This document shows positions 8,866-18,500 of a DNA stretch of 40,387 bases, one piece after another (position 1 is the stretch's first letter; every line of letters starts with the position of its first letter). The DNA is from Nitrococcus mobilis. GTDB lineage: Bacteria; Pseudomonadota; Gammaproteobacteria; Nitrococcales; Nitrococcaceae. Position numbers and translations under genes: made by a program. The stretch spans positions 1-40,387 of the forward strand of contig JAGFJL010000168.1 of assembly GCA_024102725.1 (NCBI GenBank), in the 5' to 3' direction. A model generated the notes under the pieces. It was not told where the DNA came from. It ran no database searches and worked only from the letters and a program-made list of their open reading frames with translations.

Positions 8866-9447
8866 ATGAGTCACGACCATGACAACATGAATACTTATTT
8901 GGCGCTCGAAGCGGTCGTTGTGGGAGAGGATCCTGCTACGAGCCGGGTCGTCGAGATCGGCTGCGTTGAGATGCACGATGACCATCCGACCGGGCGCTCT
9001 TTCCATAGCTACGCCAATCCGGGTCGGGATTTGGATATCGCGGCGCTGCAGGCCAAAGGCCTATCCACCGAGGCTTTGGCCGATAAACCTCGGTTTGGTG
9101 ATATCGCCTATGGCTTGATCTGCGTCATCCGTGATCGGCCGGTGATCGTACTCGACGCTGAACGGGTCTCGGCCATCGAGCGGGAAATGGCAAAGGTCAT
9201 AGAGCAGCTCAAGCCCGCGGGATGGTCCGGAGAATACCGGCTGGATCAGGTGTGCGAGCTCAGTGTGCTATCGCAGATCGGTCAGGCGATGGGGCAGGAT
9301 GACACCAGCATCGAAGGATTTTGCAAACGCTATGTTCTTGCCGCGCCTCAGCGTGCCGGCGGTTCGCTGGCGGTGGCCCGTTTCGCCGGCAATCTGTGGC
9401 AATCGATGCTGCCCGAGTACCACAAGTGGCAGGCGACGCATTCCTGA
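8866..9447 (+). CDS. Catalytically degenerate DnaQ-like (DEDDh exonuclease) protein
   Basis: The 193-residue protein follows the DNA polymerase III epsilon exonuclease domain over its whole length: VVEIGCVEM, TGRSFHSYANPGRDLD, ALADKPRFGDIA, and IEGFCKRYVL near the C-terminus. The catalytic residues are mostly gone. The DTE motif of ExoI reads ALE (first Asp lost), the HNAxFD motif of ExoII reads LDAERV (Asp lost), and the HGALLDA motif of ExoIII reads GGSLAVA (His and Asp lost). It is therefore probably not a nuclease, but the fold seems retained and the frame is open, with a strong AAGGAGG ribosome site 5 bases before the ATG. Possible roles are binding the polymerase or a partner, or a regulatory decoy. 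It is followed 173 bases later by a cysteine-rich gene on the same strand. Confidence 0.72.
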   Translation: MSHDHDNMNTYLALEAVVVGEDPATSRVVEIGCVEMHDDHPTGRSFHSYANPGRDLDIAALQAKGLSTEALADKPRFGDIAYGLICVIRDRPVIVLDAERVSAIEREMAKVIEQLKPAGWSGEYRLDQVCELSVLSQIGQAMGQDDTSIEGFCKRYVLAAPQRAGGSLAVARFAGNLWQSMLPEYHKWQATHS

Positions 9448-9620
9448 GCGCGTTTGGCGTAACTGCACGAATCCCCGTGTGGCTGGCCACTCCCTAGCCT
9501 ACACCAACGATAGTGGACCTCATCGCGCCCCGGTGGCGGTTACCGCGCCCCCTCTAAAGCAAAAGGGGCACGATTAGCGGAAGCAACACGAAGAGTGATT
9601 CCACCGGCTTGGAGGTTGGA

Positions 9621-10451
9621 ATGATCGATCAGACGATGATCATGAGATGCGGCAGCTGCGGTGCCGAAATCGACCCCGACGAATACGAGAATTGTGAACG
9701 TTGCTGGGTGCACGACTTCGCTGGCGATTGCTGCTATCGGTTGCAGTGTGAGCTTTGCGCCGAGGAGGAGGGGAGGGTCGAGCACGAGCGTGATCCAACC
9801 TGTGACGTGTGCATTGCAGGGGCGCCTGGCATGAGGGTGTTCTGGCATGCCAAAGCAGTTATTGACGAATCGGCGCAACGGCGGCGCTCCGATGAGAGCG
9901 GGGCCGTGGTGCCTTTTTCTGATATGACCGCCGTCCGTCGCATTGCGATCGAAACGGCACGCCGGATCATGAACACACAGGCCGATGCCAAGGACTGGCT
10001 CGGTTGGGTAATTGAAGCCATTACGGTGGATGGTGAGCATTTAATGGAAGTGCCGTTCGAGGTTGCCATGCCGGCACAAGGGCGCTGTGAAGTATGCGCC
10101 GCCTCATTGGGCAAAATAGCCCCGACCGATGAGCTTTGGACTGGCGCGACAGCTACGATCTGGAGCCATGCCAAAGACAAGGAGCAGGCATGTGGGGACC
10201 GAACGGTCTGCGCGGCATGCACGGCCCGGGCAAATGAGATCTCCGCAATAGCGGCCGCAGCCGAGGGTCTGGGGCCGGATTCCGGCTGCGAGCGCTGTCA
10301 GGCGAGGCCCGAGGGGCCGATACTGCGCCGGATCAAATACAAGCTGTTTTCTGACGATCCTTGGGTTGCCTCACTCGAGCGGATCAAACAACAAACCGAA
10401 CAATCGGAGAAGGATTCCGGTTCACAGAAAGGCCCGTGGGTGTTGCGTTGA
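9621..10451 (+). CDS. Cysteine-rich zinc-ribbon protein with a central DUF6894-like segment
   Basis: The 276-residue protein is unfamiliar as a whole. The first 70 residues hold several CxxC pairs (CGSC, CERC, CELC, CDVC) consistent with two zinc ribbons. A central segment (about residues 85-145) resembles the small DUF6894 domain: DESGAVVPFSD, an Ala/Arg helix beginning MTAVRRIAIE, then a strand pair leading to GEHLMEVPF. The C-terminal part again has CxxC pairs (CEVC, CAAC, CERC) and ends in a charged tail. I chose ATG 9621 because GGAGGT lies just upstream; an in-frame TTG at 9609 is less likely. The number of zinc ligands suggests nucleic-acid or protein binding. It converges on fabB with a gap of only 17 bases. 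Confidence 0.6.
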   Translation: MIDQTMIMRCGSCGAEIDPDEYENCERCWVHDFAGDCCYRLQCELCAEEEGRVEHERDPTCDVCIAGAPGMRVFWHAKAVIDESAQRRRSDESGAVVPFSDMTAVRRIAIETARRIMNTQADAKDWLGWVIEAITVDGEHLMEVPFEVAMPAQGRCEVCAASLGKIAPTDELWTGATATIWSHAKDKEQACGDRTVCAACTARANEISAIAAAAEGLGPDSGCERCQARPEGPILRRIKYKLFSDDPWVASLERIKQQTEQSEKDSGSQKGPWVLR

Positions 10452-10468
10452 TGTATTTGTGCTATGTG

Positions 10469-11686
10469 CTATTCCGTAAAGCGCCGGAAAACCAAGCTGG
10501 CGTTGGTCCCGCCGAAACCGAAACTGTTGGACATCACGGTATTCAAGCCGGCTGCATCCCGGCGTTCACGCACGATCGGCATTCCCCGGGCTTCGGGGTC
10601 GAGTTCCTCGATATTGGCTGATGCTGCGATGAAGTCCTGCTCGAGCATAAGCAGCGAATAGATCGCTTCCTGGACTCCGGCCGCACCCAACGAGTGGCCC
10701 GTCAATGACTTGGTCGAACTCACCGGCGGCATGCGCTCAGCGAAAACCTCGGCGATGGCGTTGAGCTCGGTGATGTCACCCGCGGGAGTGCTGGTCCCAT
10801 GGGCGTTGATGTAGTCCACCGTACAGTCGATGTTCGATATGGCCTCTCGCATGCAACGCACCGCGCCCTCGCCGGAGGGCGCTACCATATCGTAGCCATC
10901 CGAGGTTGCTCCGTAACCCACCAGTTCCGCATAGATATGCGCTCCGCGGGCTATCGCGTGTTCGAGTTCTTCGAGTACCAAAATCCCGGCACCGCCTGCG
11001 ATGACAAAGCCATCGCGAGTCGCGTCATAGGGGCGTGAGGCTTTTGCCGGGGTGTCGTTAAACTTCATCGACAAGGCCCCCATCGCATCGAACAACATGG
11101 TCATCGCCCAGTGTTCCTCGTCGGCGCCACCGGCGAAGATAATGTCCTGACGCCCCACTTGGATCTGTTCCATCGCGTTGCCGATGCAGTGCGCACTGGT
11201 GGCGCACGCGGAGGTGATCGAATAATTTAGTCCGCGGATGCCAAACGGCGTAGCTAATACTGCAGAGACCGTGCTGCTCATTACCTTGGGCACGGCAAAG
11301 GCGCCGATCTTGCGCACACCACGCGAGCGCAATGTATCGGTGGCTTCTACAAGGCTCGAGGTCGATCCGACGCCGGAGCCGGCAATCAAGCCTGTACGGG
11401 GATGAGAAACCTGGGTGTCGTCCAATGACGCATCGGCGATGGCGCGATTCATCGCAATGTAGGCGTATTCGCCGCCGGCCGCCATGAAGCGCCGGGCCTT
11501 ACGAGGGATGAGCGTACTCGTATCCAGCTCGACGACACCCGCCACGCGGCTGCGCAAACCCAGCTCCGCGTAATCCTCCCGATACCGAATTCCGGAGCGA
11601 CCGTTACGCAGCGACTCCGTGACGGTCTCCTTGTCATTGCCAAGGCAAGAGACGATACCGATACCGGTGACTACCACTCGACGCAC
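10469..11686 (-). CDS. fabB: 3-oxoacyl-[acyl-carrier-protein] synthase I (FabB)
   Basis: The 405-residue ketoacyl synthase matches FabB in length and motifs: catalytic Cys161 in [13 protein letters not shown], His296 in [11 protein letters not shown], Lys326 and His331 in [12 protein letters not shown], and the C-terminal [12 protein letters not shown] loop. FabB condenses malonyl-ACP with growing acyl-ACP and is needed to elongate the cis-3-decenoyl intermediate made by FabA, giving unsaturated fatty acids. It lies 48 bases downstream of fabA on the same strand, the classic fabAB operon of gammaproteobacteria. No FabR or FadR box could be picked out by eye upstream of the pair. Confidence 0.97.
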   Translation of the reverse strand: MRRVVVTGIGIVSCLGNDKETVTESLRNGRSGIRYREDYAELGLRSRVAGVVELDTSTLIPRKARRFMAAGGEYAYIAMNRAIADASLDDTQVSHPRTGLIAGSGVGSTSSLVEATDTLRSRGVRKIGAFAVPKVMSSTVSAVLATPFGIRGLNYSITSACATSAHCIGNAMEQIQVGRQDIIFAGGADEEHWAMTMLFDAMGALSMKFNDTPAKASRPYDATRDGFVIAGGAGILVLEELEHAIARGAHIYAELVGYGATSDGYDMVAPSGEGAVRCMREAISNIDCTVDYINAHGTSTPAGDITELNAIAEVFAERMPPVSSTKSLTGHSLGAAGVQEAIYSLLMLEQDFIAASANIEELDPEARGMPIVRERRDAAGLNTVMSNSFGFGGTNASLVFRRFTE

Positions 11687-11734
11687 GATGACTATCCTCG
11701 CTCTGTACTAAGGTGCGTTAGCTCGTCGGCCTAA

Positions 11735-12256
11735 CTACATGGCTTTGGTAGGGTCATGGAAAAGTCCCACCTTCAGTTCCGCTGCTCGGTATATGATCTG
11801 ATCATCGGCGATGACGCGCCCGTCGGCGAGCCCGATGGTCAGTTGACTGCGTGCAATGACTCGCTTGATGTCGAGACAATACCTTACAAGCGCATTATGC
11901 GGCAGGATCTGCCCCATGAATTTGACCTCGCCGCAACCAAGGGCACGGCCCTTGCCGGTCCCCCCGAGCCAGCCCAGATAAAACCCTAATAGTTGCCACA
12001 GCGCATCGAGTCCCAGGCAACCGGGCATCACCGGGTCACCGGGGAAATGGCATTCGAAAAACCACAATCCCGGATGAACATCGAGTTCAGCTTCGGCGTA
12101 GCCTTTCTCGAAATGCCCATTAACCGAATCAATGGTAGTGATCCGATCGAACATGAGCATGTTAGGGATCGGAAGCTGCGGATTCCCGCGTCCGAACAGC
12201 CTTCCGTAGCCGCAATCCAATAACTCTTGATAAGTGTAGTTTGGTTTGCCTGTCAT
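11735..12256 (-). CDS. fabA: 3-hydroxydecanoyl-ACP dehydratase/isomerase (FabA)
   Basis: The 173-residue protein is full length and carries the hotdog-fold active site: His70 in [12 protein letters not shown] and Asp84 in [12 protein letters not shown], plus [13 protein letters not shown] and the [12 protein letters not shown] strand. FabA dehydrates 3-hydroxydecanoyl-ACP and isomerises the trans-2 double bond to cis-3, committing carbon to unsaturated fatty acids. It is the first gene of the fabA-fabB pair. The 5' gap of about 70 bases to the next gene is short and must hold its promoter if it is not co-transcribed with ycgN. Confidence 0.97.
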   Translation of the reverse strand: MTGKPNYTYQELLDCGYGRLFGRGNPQLPIPNMLMFDRITTIDSVNGHFEKGYAEAELDVHPGLWFFECHFPGDPVMPGCLGLDALWQLLGFYLGWLGGTGKGRALGCGEVKFMGQILPHNALVRYCLDIKRVIARSQLTIGLADGRVIADDQIIYRAAELKVGLFHDPTKAM

Positions 12257-12328
12257 GTGCCGCTGGCGCCCTCGCGTACGCTCTCTTAACTGAAGTTGTC
12301 ATTCTAAATAAAGCTATGTCACGTTCTC

Positions 12329-12805
12329 TCAGTCACCAGCGCCGTTCGCATCCAGCTCCGCGTCTAGAGCCAGATAATTCTCGAGCTCGGCTAAATCAAT
12401 GATCGATTCCGGCACCGCTCGTCCCCGGACCGAGATTCCGGCACGATGTACGGTCTCGGGATCGCCGGAGACCAGGGGATGCCACCAAGCCAAGCCACGC
12501 CCCTCGGCCAACCGCCGATAGGCGCAGCTGCTTGGCAGCCACTTGAATTGGCGGATGCGCCGTGGCGTCAAGGTCAGGCAGTCGGTCACGTACTGTTGGC
12601 GATCCTGGTAGTGGCTACAGCGGCAAGTGTGCGTGTCGAGTAGCCGACAAGCGACTTTGGTGTAATAAATGCAGCCGCTATCTTCATCCTCCAGCTTGTG
12701 AAGACAACACCGCCCGCATCCGTCACAAAGCGCCTCCCACTCGTCAGGGTTCATCTGCCCGAGCCGCTTGCGCTCCCAAAACTGGCGTCGGTCTTGCTGA
12801 ACCAT
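12329..12805 (-). CDS. YcgN/UPF0260-family cysteine cluster protein
   Basis: Started at the ATG at 12805 this gives 158 residues that align with E. coli Ycg[21 protein letters not shown], then [64 protein letters not shown] and AGISVRGR. The eight or so conserved cysteines suggest a bound metal or iron-sulfur cluster. The biochemical role of the family is not established. An in-frame upstream ATG at 12859 would add 18 residues not seen in relatives. It is transcribed toward fabA. Confidence 0.9.
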   Translation of the reverse strand: MVQQDRRQFWERKRLGQMNPDEWEALCDGCGRCCLHKLEDEDSGCIYYTKVACRLLDTHTCRCSHYQDRQQYVTDCLTLTPRRIRQFKWLPSSCAYRRLAEGRGLAWWHPLVSGDPETVHRAGISVRGRAVPESIIDLAELENYLALDAELDANGAGD

Positions 12806-12904
12806 GCACGTAACCTGCGAAACGACATCCACCTGCCGGCAGCAACACCAGCGTGGCAAAGCCTGCGCTACGCAGGTTGCCTACTTTTCAATAGGCGCCA
12901 CCGG

Positions 12905-12939
12905 TTGAGGCTTTGTCCTCTGCGGAACTCTTGTATAAT
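12905..12939 (+). promoter_or_regulatory. Possible promoter left in front of the prfC relic
   Basis: A perfect TATAAT (12934-12939) lies on the plus strand, with TTTGTC (12912-12917) 16 bases upstream as a weak -35; TTGAGG at 12905 is too far away at 23 bases. It points at the truncated prfC piece, so it may be the relic of that gene's own promoter. Confidence 0.35.
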
Positions 12940-12979
12940 TGCAGACTGCAAATCCGACCGGCTGGGTAGCCTAGCACAC

Positions 12980-13075
12980 CCTACAATAGCGCGCCGGCGC
13001 ACGCTCGCCATTATCTCACATCCAGATGCCGGCAAAACCACCGTAACCGATTCCACGCGACTCGGGAACATTTAA
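12980..13075 (+). pseudogene. prfC: Relic of prfC (peptide chain release factor 3), N-terminal GTPase fragment
   Basis: About 28 codons read TIARRRTLAIISHPDAGKTT and then VTDS before an unrelated short tail and a TAA stop at 13073-13075. The stretch is almost identical to the extreme N-terminus of RF3, including the G1/P-loop SHPDAGKTT, which in this exact form is characteristic of PrfC among translational GTPases. A full RF3 is about 530 residues, so roughly 95% of the gene is missing, and no start codon lies at the usual distance. It is a deletion remnant between ycgN and the small gene coupled to pncA. The intact gene may exist elsewhere; RF3 is dispensable in many bacteria. Confidence 0.75.
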
Positions 13076-13101
13076 ACACGCAGCGCTTGGACGCGTCGCG
13101 T

Positions 13102-13320
13102 TTACCTGCCGGCAGGCCTTACCGGGTTGGCGTTCAGCGCGGCGCGAACCATGGATTCCAGATCGAGGCTGCGTAGGCGATCCATTGCCAGATCCCAGCG
13201 GCCTTCGGCACACAAGCCACTCATTCCACCTTGCTCAAAGGCGCTCTGCGCCTCGTCGATGCAACGCGCGCGCACGACCTCCGCCACTCGGTATAGAATT
13301 TCGTCCGTCGGGTTACTCAT
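13102..13320 (-). CDS. Small hypothetical protein translationally coupled to pncA
   Basis: The 72-residue protein (start MSNPTDEILYRVAEVV) is mostly predicted helix with many charged residues, one Cys and a DLAMDRLRSLDLESMV segment. Its ATG (13318-13320) overlaps the TGA of the nicotinamidase gene as ATGA, which argues that it is a real gene translated with it. I do not recognise a domain. The size and coupling could fit a small regulatory or accessory partner, but this is only inference. Confidence 0.6.
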   Translation of the reverse strand: MSNPTDEILYRVAEVVRARCIDEAQSAFEQGGMSGLCAEGRWDLAMDRLRSLDLESMVRAALNANPVRPAGR

Positions 13321-13997
13321 GATACCCCGAGCTGATCGCAAGTGAGCTGTTCGCTTCGTATGATCCTGACTCCCTGGGTTTCCAGGCACGTGCGGACTCG
13401 CTCGTCGGCGCCGCTATCCACCGCTCGGGTGAGGTCCCACAGCACGTAGGTCGTAAAGCCCACCGCCACGGCATCCTCAGCACTCCATTTAACACAATAA
13501 TCCCGGGCTAGCCCGCATAGAAATAGCTCGGTGATGCCCCGCTCTCGCAGATAGCCGGCCAGTCCAGTGGGCGGGCGGCGGCCATCGGCATTCCAATTGT
13601 TTAGAAAGCCACTGTAGCTATCGACCAGCGGGTCCTCGCCTTTGCGCACGATTGCCGCCGCCCTCTCCCATGGCAGCGCCGGGTGCAAGCTCGCGCCTGC
13701 GCTGCCCTGCACGCAGTGCTCGGGCCAGAGCACCTGCTCTTGGTCATAAAGTTCGATTACATCGAACGGCTCCCGGCCCGGATGGCTGCTGGCAAAGGAG
13801 ATGTGTCCCGGTGGATGCCAGTCCTGGGTGGCGACACAATGACGGAAATACCCGCAGCTCATGAGCTCGGCGATCGGTGCCAACACGGTCCGACCACCTT
13901 GGGTCGGCAGCGCGCCGCCTTCTATGAAATCCGGTTGCATATCGACAACGATCAGGGCGCTGCGCTCGCGATGGATGGAAACGCGCCCGTTGTCCAT
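13317..13997 (-). CDS. pncA: Nicotinamidase (PncA family)
   Basis: The 226-residue isochorismatase-fold protein has the nicotinamidase catalytic set: Asp19 in VVDMQPDF, Lys119 in VRKGEDPLVDSYSGF and Cys168 in CGLARDYCVKWSAEDA, with metal ligands D59, H61 and H65 in TQDWHPPGH. PncA converts nicotinamide to nicotinate and ammonia in the NAD salvage pathway. A strong ribosome site (GAGGAGGT) precedes the ATG at 13997. The gene shares ATGA with the small downstream gene. The region just upstream is locally AT-rich and likely holds its promoter. Confidence 0.94.
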   Translation of the reverse strand: MDNGRVSIHRERSALIVVDMQPDFIEGGALPTQGGRTVLAPIAELMSCGYFRHCVATQDWHPPGHISFASSHPGREPFDVIELYDQEQVLWPEHCVQGSAGASLHPALPWERAAAIVRKGEDPLVDSYSGFLNNWNADGRRPPTGLAGYLRERGITELFLCGLARDYCVKWSAEDAVAVGFTTYVLWDLTRAVDSGADERVRTCLETQGVRIIRSEQLTCDQLGVS

Positions 13998-14078
13998 GGC
14001 ATGACCTCCTCAGTAAAGCGCGTCACTATAAAATTTAGCAACTTAGAAAATACACGCAAGCGAGGCGGCGCCCCCCAA

Positions 14079-14115
14079 TGGGTCGATAAGCAAGGGCATC
14101 GACCGCATCGACCCA
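14079..14115. repeat. Inverted repeat between mobB and pncA
   Basis: TGGGTCGAT (14079-14087) and ATCGACCCA (14107-14115) are perfect 9-base arms separated by 19 bases. The RNA downstream of mobB could form this hairpin, but no T run follows, so it is not a textbook terminator; an operator for pncA is the other option. Confidence 0.45.
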
Positions 14116-14179
14116 CAGGCCAGCGCAGCCGGCCGGGTAGTGGGATGACGGGCTTTGCGGGTTCCACACCGAGATTATG

Positions 14180-14815
14180 TCACACGCACGAGCGCCCCAT
14201 GACCTTATTAAGAATGAACTGCACGATTGGCTCGATGTTGTTCAGATCGAACACTGGCAGCGTTTGCTCTGGGAGTTCGGAAAGATCCGTAGCAATGGCC
14301 ACGATGCAAGGGTCTTCTGGCGCCAAGGGCAGGCCGGGCTCTTCACGGCGGCGGCGTAACTCGATCTTCGGCAATCGCTCATGGCGGAAGCCCTCGACCA
14401 GGATCAAATCGATACTGTCCTGATCCAGGTATTCGATCTCTTCTGCCAGGCAGGGATCATATTCGAGCGGGCGTTCCATAATCAGCGCCCGGCGCCGAGC
14501 TGAGGTGACCAATACCTGGCCGGCACCGGCATGGCGAATCTCGTAGCTGTCCTTACCGGGTATATCGATTTCGAAGCCATGGTGGGCATGCTTGATAACG
14601 GCGATGCGCACCCCTTGTTCGCGCAGGCGCGGTATGATCCGCCGCAGCAGCGTGGTTTTGCCCGTGCCACGCCAAGCTGCGAAACCCACGATGGGGCGGC
14701 GCACACCGCGCGGCCACAGTTCCCGGAAGCCAGGCTGAGCGTCGCTGTCCTCTCGGGCAGTTGCGGCGGGGGGCATGTCGGTTACATTTAAAATGTCTTC
14801 TACTGTACGGCCCAT
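14180..14815 (-). CDS. mobB: Molybdopterin-guanine dinucleotide biosynthesis adaptor MobB
   Basis: The 211-residue P-loop protein aligns with E. coli MobB after a non-conserved N-terminal extension of about 40 residues: VGFAAWRGTGKTTLLRR (Walker A), VIKHAHHGFEIDIPGKDSYE, RHAGAGQVLV, and DLILVEGFRHE (Walker B region). MobB binds GTP and assists MobA in attaching GMP to molybdenum cofactor. A GAGGTG ribosome site 8 bases before the ATG at 14815 supports the long start, and so the extension. No mobA or other moa/moe gene is visible in the window. Confidence 0.92.
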   Translation of the reverse strand: MGRTVEDILNVTDMPPAATAREDSDAQPGFRELWPRGVRRPIVGFAAWRGTGKTTLLRRIIPRLREQGVRIAVIKHAHHGFEIDIPGKDSYEIRHAGAGQVLVTSARRRALIMERPLEYDPCLAEEIEYLDQDSIDLILVEGFRHERLPKIELRRRREEPGLPLAPEDPCIVAIATDLSELPEQTLPVFDLNNIEPIVQFILNKVMGRSCV

Positions 14816-15127
14816 TACGCAAACACCTCAGTTCCCAATTCACTCCGGCGTACGCGAAACGCTCTTTCCCGTGCCGGGCACCAATGGCCGGTCAAACCTT
14901 ACCGCGTCTCTCATCCCGGCTCAACTATGCGGCGGGCCCCGACGGCGTTACTGTGGCGGGGTCTGGCGATTAAGGCTTGTTGATTCGGCTCGGTCGGCTT
15001 TATGCTCGCGGGGTGGGCATTAAGAGGCGAATCGTAAATTACAAGCGCATGCTTTGACTCGTCCTTTGTGTGGCGGGGGGGAGGGAACGACCAACTACTT
15101 AAGGAAACCGTAGGAAACCTTGGGCGA
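14816..15127. other. Gap of 312 bases with no supported gene
   Basis: This stretch separates mobB (transcribed left) from the hypothetical gene starting near 15128 (transcribed right), so it should contain two divergent promoters. I could not pick out convincing -35/-10 pairs. It includes a run of seven G's near 15077-15083. Short frames here show no motif or ribosome site. Confidence 0.4.
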
Positions 15128-15508
15128 ATGGAGTCCATCCCGAATATGAATGATCATTTTCAGGATTTTATCCAGGCGGGACTGGCGCGCTCCGTGCCAC
15201 AATGGTTATTGTTGGTTTTCTTGTATGTGGAACACCACGAAGACAAGGGGCTCGGCCGTACGATGAGTCTGGCGCCGCTGATGATGACGCATCAACGCCT
15301 GCTGCATGCATTAAGCTTCGATGCGCTCGTTGCCGAGGCGGATCATTTGGATGATCGTTGGGAGTTCTTGCTGCTCGGTTGCATGGACGATGCGCCGGAG
15401 GCAACGGTCTGCAAGCGGCTGCGCGAGATTGCGCACCAACTTGCCAGCGGGGCTGATCTCTCCGATTTTCTGATTTTCGACCGTCAACAGCACCCCATCG
15501 TCATCTAG
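15128..15508 (+). CDS. Hypothetical small acidic protein
   Basis: About 126 residues if started at ATG 15128; a second in-frame ATG lies at 15146, and a GTG at 15068 would add 20 residues. The sequence has a hydrophobic stretch (SVPQWLLLVFLYV), a methionine-rich segment (MSLAPLMMTHQRLL) and a DDRWEFLLLGCMDDAPE region, and is probably all-helical and cytoplasmic. I do not recognise the family. A small hairpin (GGGCT/AGCCC at 15527-15540) follows the stop. The gene converges on the c-di-GMP protein gene. Confidence 0.5.
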   Translation: MESIPNMNDHFQDFIQAGLARSVPQWLLLVFLYVEHHEDKGLGRTMSLAPLMMTHQRLLHALSFDALVAEADHLDDRWEFLLLGCMDDAPEATVCKRLREIAHQLASGADLSDFLIFDRQQHPIVI

Positions 15509-15593
15509 ACGCCACATCGAAGCGTAGGGCTATCAAGCCCACGAACCCAGCGGGGCGGTCTCGATTCTCTCATGTACGGCCATTTGTCGTCGG

Positions 15594-18500
15594 TTAGATC
15601 TCCTCGATGAGCTCCTCGATGGGCACCGGGCGGCCGACACCGTAGCCTTGCGCAAAGTCGAGGCCGATGTCCTTGAGCTGATAAAGGATCGTGTCGTTCT
15701 CCACGAATTCGGCGATCGTGCGTTTGCCTAGAAAATGGCCCAGCTCGTTGATGGAGCAGACCATGGCGTGATCGGCTTCGTCTCGATCGATATCGCGGAC
15801 GAACTGACCGTCGACTTTGAGGTAGTCCACGGGCAGGTTTTTGAGATAAGAGTATGATGACAGGCCCGAGCCGAAGTCATCGAGCGAAAAACGGCATCCG
15901 AGCTCCTTGACTTCTCGGATCAAATCCGCCGCACGGGCGAGATTCTGCACTGCGGCTGTCTCGGTCACCTCGAAGCAGAGCAGTTCGCCAGAAACCCCGG
16001 TGCGATCAAATTGGCTCCGAAGGTAGCCGGCGAGGTCGCTGTCATTCAACGTTGGACCGCTGAGGTTGATGGTAAAGCCATCCAGTGCGGTCAATGCAGC
16101 GCCATTATGAGCGCACCACTCCAATACCTCACGAATGACCCAGCGGTCCACAGCGGGCATGCGGCCGAAACGCTCCGCCGCTGGGATGAAATCCTTGGGT
16201 GGAATGAGGTGGTCGGTTGGCCCAAGGATGGCGATCAGAATCTCGTAGAAGGGGCGCAGCGCAGGGTCATCGGCTATGGGCTGAATGCGTTGACAGCGCA
16301 GCCGCAGCTTGCGCGTCTCCAGTGCTTTGTCGACTTGGGCGGCCTGCGCCATACTGCGGCGCAGCTGCTCGAGTTCGCGATCGTCCGGGGTGAGCATGTG
16401 TAGCTGGTTGCCGCCGGCATTCTTGGCAGCGAGGCAGGCTTCATCCGCGTCCTTGAGCAGTTCCTTGGGGCTTCGACTCTCGAGCGTAAAAGGCACGACC
16501 CCGATGCTCGCCGAAACCGTCAGGCTCTCGCCGTCGCGGGCAAAGCGCCGCTCGTAGAGGGCGAGCCGCTGCTGCTCGGCAAGCGTCCGCGCCTCATTCG
16601 CGCTACAGTGTTCGAGCAGCACCGCAAATTCATCACCGCCCATACGCGCGACGCAACCGCGCTCGGCGATGCTTTCCCGCAGCTGGTCGGCAACCTGCTG
16701 CAATAGCTCATCGCCGGCCTCATGCCCCAGAGTGCTGTTAATCACTTTGAAGCCGTCCAAGGCAAAATAGAGCAGAGCGCGCCATTGATTGCGGGCCTCA
16801 CGCCCGCTTGGCAACTGTTCCAACGCTTTTTGCAGGGCCTTTCGGTTGAGGCAGCCAGTCAGCGGATCATGGGTGGCGAAGCGGACCAACTCATCATGCA
16901 AATCTTGAAGCTTCTTTTGCCATTGGCGTTCGGTCAATGGCATATCCATATCTTCGGTGAGCCCTGCAGAGGCCACCTCCAGCAATTGCGCCAGCTCTGC
17001 CAAGCCAATGTCTTTGGCCTTGATCCCGCTACGGTTGACGAACACGAATTGGGTCCGCTCTTCGCTGACCCATTGCAGCCGCAAAGGCTCTGGGGTACCC
17101 TCCTTGCCGGCGAAAAACACCCAGTCGCCCACGCTGAGCAGCTTGGCCTGGCCGAGCCAGTAAGGTTTGATCTTGGCGGTCAGCGCGATCTCCTCGGCAT
17201 TCGACCGCCTGGCCTTGACCATAGGCAACGGGCGGGGGGCCCGCCCCTGCGCCGTGACCGCAAGCAGGTAAGCGCGGATCTCGCCGACGGTGGTCTGCAG
17301 CTCCGGAGTATAGCGGCCGAAGGCGGTCAGCTGGCGCTCGATGTAGTTGACGACTTTCTCGGGTTCGGCAATCGGCCGCGCTCTCGCGGTCGCGATGCCG
17401 AGTCCGGCGATGAGTCGGTCCAACGCGGCGAGCCCGCGCCGCCATTGTTCGCTGTCGACCCCGGAGCGGAGGTTCACCAGCACGAGCAGGTTACGCCACC
17501 CCTGCTCGATAAAGTCGAGCAACAGCCTCGGAATCATGTGCTCGGCGATGCGCTTGTCGATTTCCTGGTTCACCAAACGCTTGGCGCGCTCCAGCTTCTG
17601 CGTCCCCTCGCACTGCTGGAGCACTTTCTGCATATTGACCGCGCGCCTGCCAAGGGGGCGCTCGACCAGAGCAGCTATTTCATCGGCGATTTCGCGCACG
17701 ACCTCCGGTTGCTCGCGCGATTCGCGGAGCGCGCGTTGCAGCAACTGCTCCAGCTTGCGCTGCAGGCGATCCTGCTCAGCCCCACGCAGCACCGCCAGAG
17801 CCACACCGGAGCGATCCAGCTGATTGAGCAAGTGATGAATCGGCTGGGGGTCTTCTTGCAAAAAACCACCTTTTTCGAGCTGAGCGCGCAAGGCCAGAAT
17901 CGCCAAGCGCCCACTCCAGTCGCGCAGAAAGCGGGTATTCAACGGATCATCCCGCAGCGTACCGAACCAATTGTCGAGCAACTCGACCGTGCCGTGTGTC
18001 TCGGGCGCGAGTTGCTTTTCATCCCCCCCGGCATCGTCAGCGCGCAACCGCCCCATCACTCGTTCCATGAGGCTTGCGTCTGTTTCGAGGCCCGGCGCTT
18101 CTTGGAAGGTGGCATGCAGGTGGTCGACAGCCCCCAGCACTTCGCTGGAAGCAAATGTTGGCGCCCCCGGTGCCGGTGTGCTCAGTGCTGCCGTTGCAAA
18201 GCGGGAAGCCCCGCGGTGGAGCAGGCGATTGCGAGCTGTCAAGAGCTCGCGTGCGGCTGGCAGCGTCCGTGATGGTGAGGAGCCGATAACCGGCGCGGGA
18301 GTGTCCCACGCCGCAGGTGATGCGTACGGGCGCCACGGCGGCTGGTGGCCTTGCGGCGCGGGTATGGTCGCGCTGCCCGATGCGGCTTCCTCACACGCTT
18401 GCGGGTCGGGATCGAGACCAGGGTGTGTTGCCGCTGGCTCGCCTGCTTGTTGCGGGCTCGACACCCGGATTTCCGGGCGTTCGTTTTCGATGCCGGGAAG

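Noticed and set aside
16722..18272. A 516-codon plus-strand frame inside the c-di-GMP gene
   Set aside because: It is antisense to a well-supported multidomain protein and its sequence shows no domain; high GC content favours such shadows.
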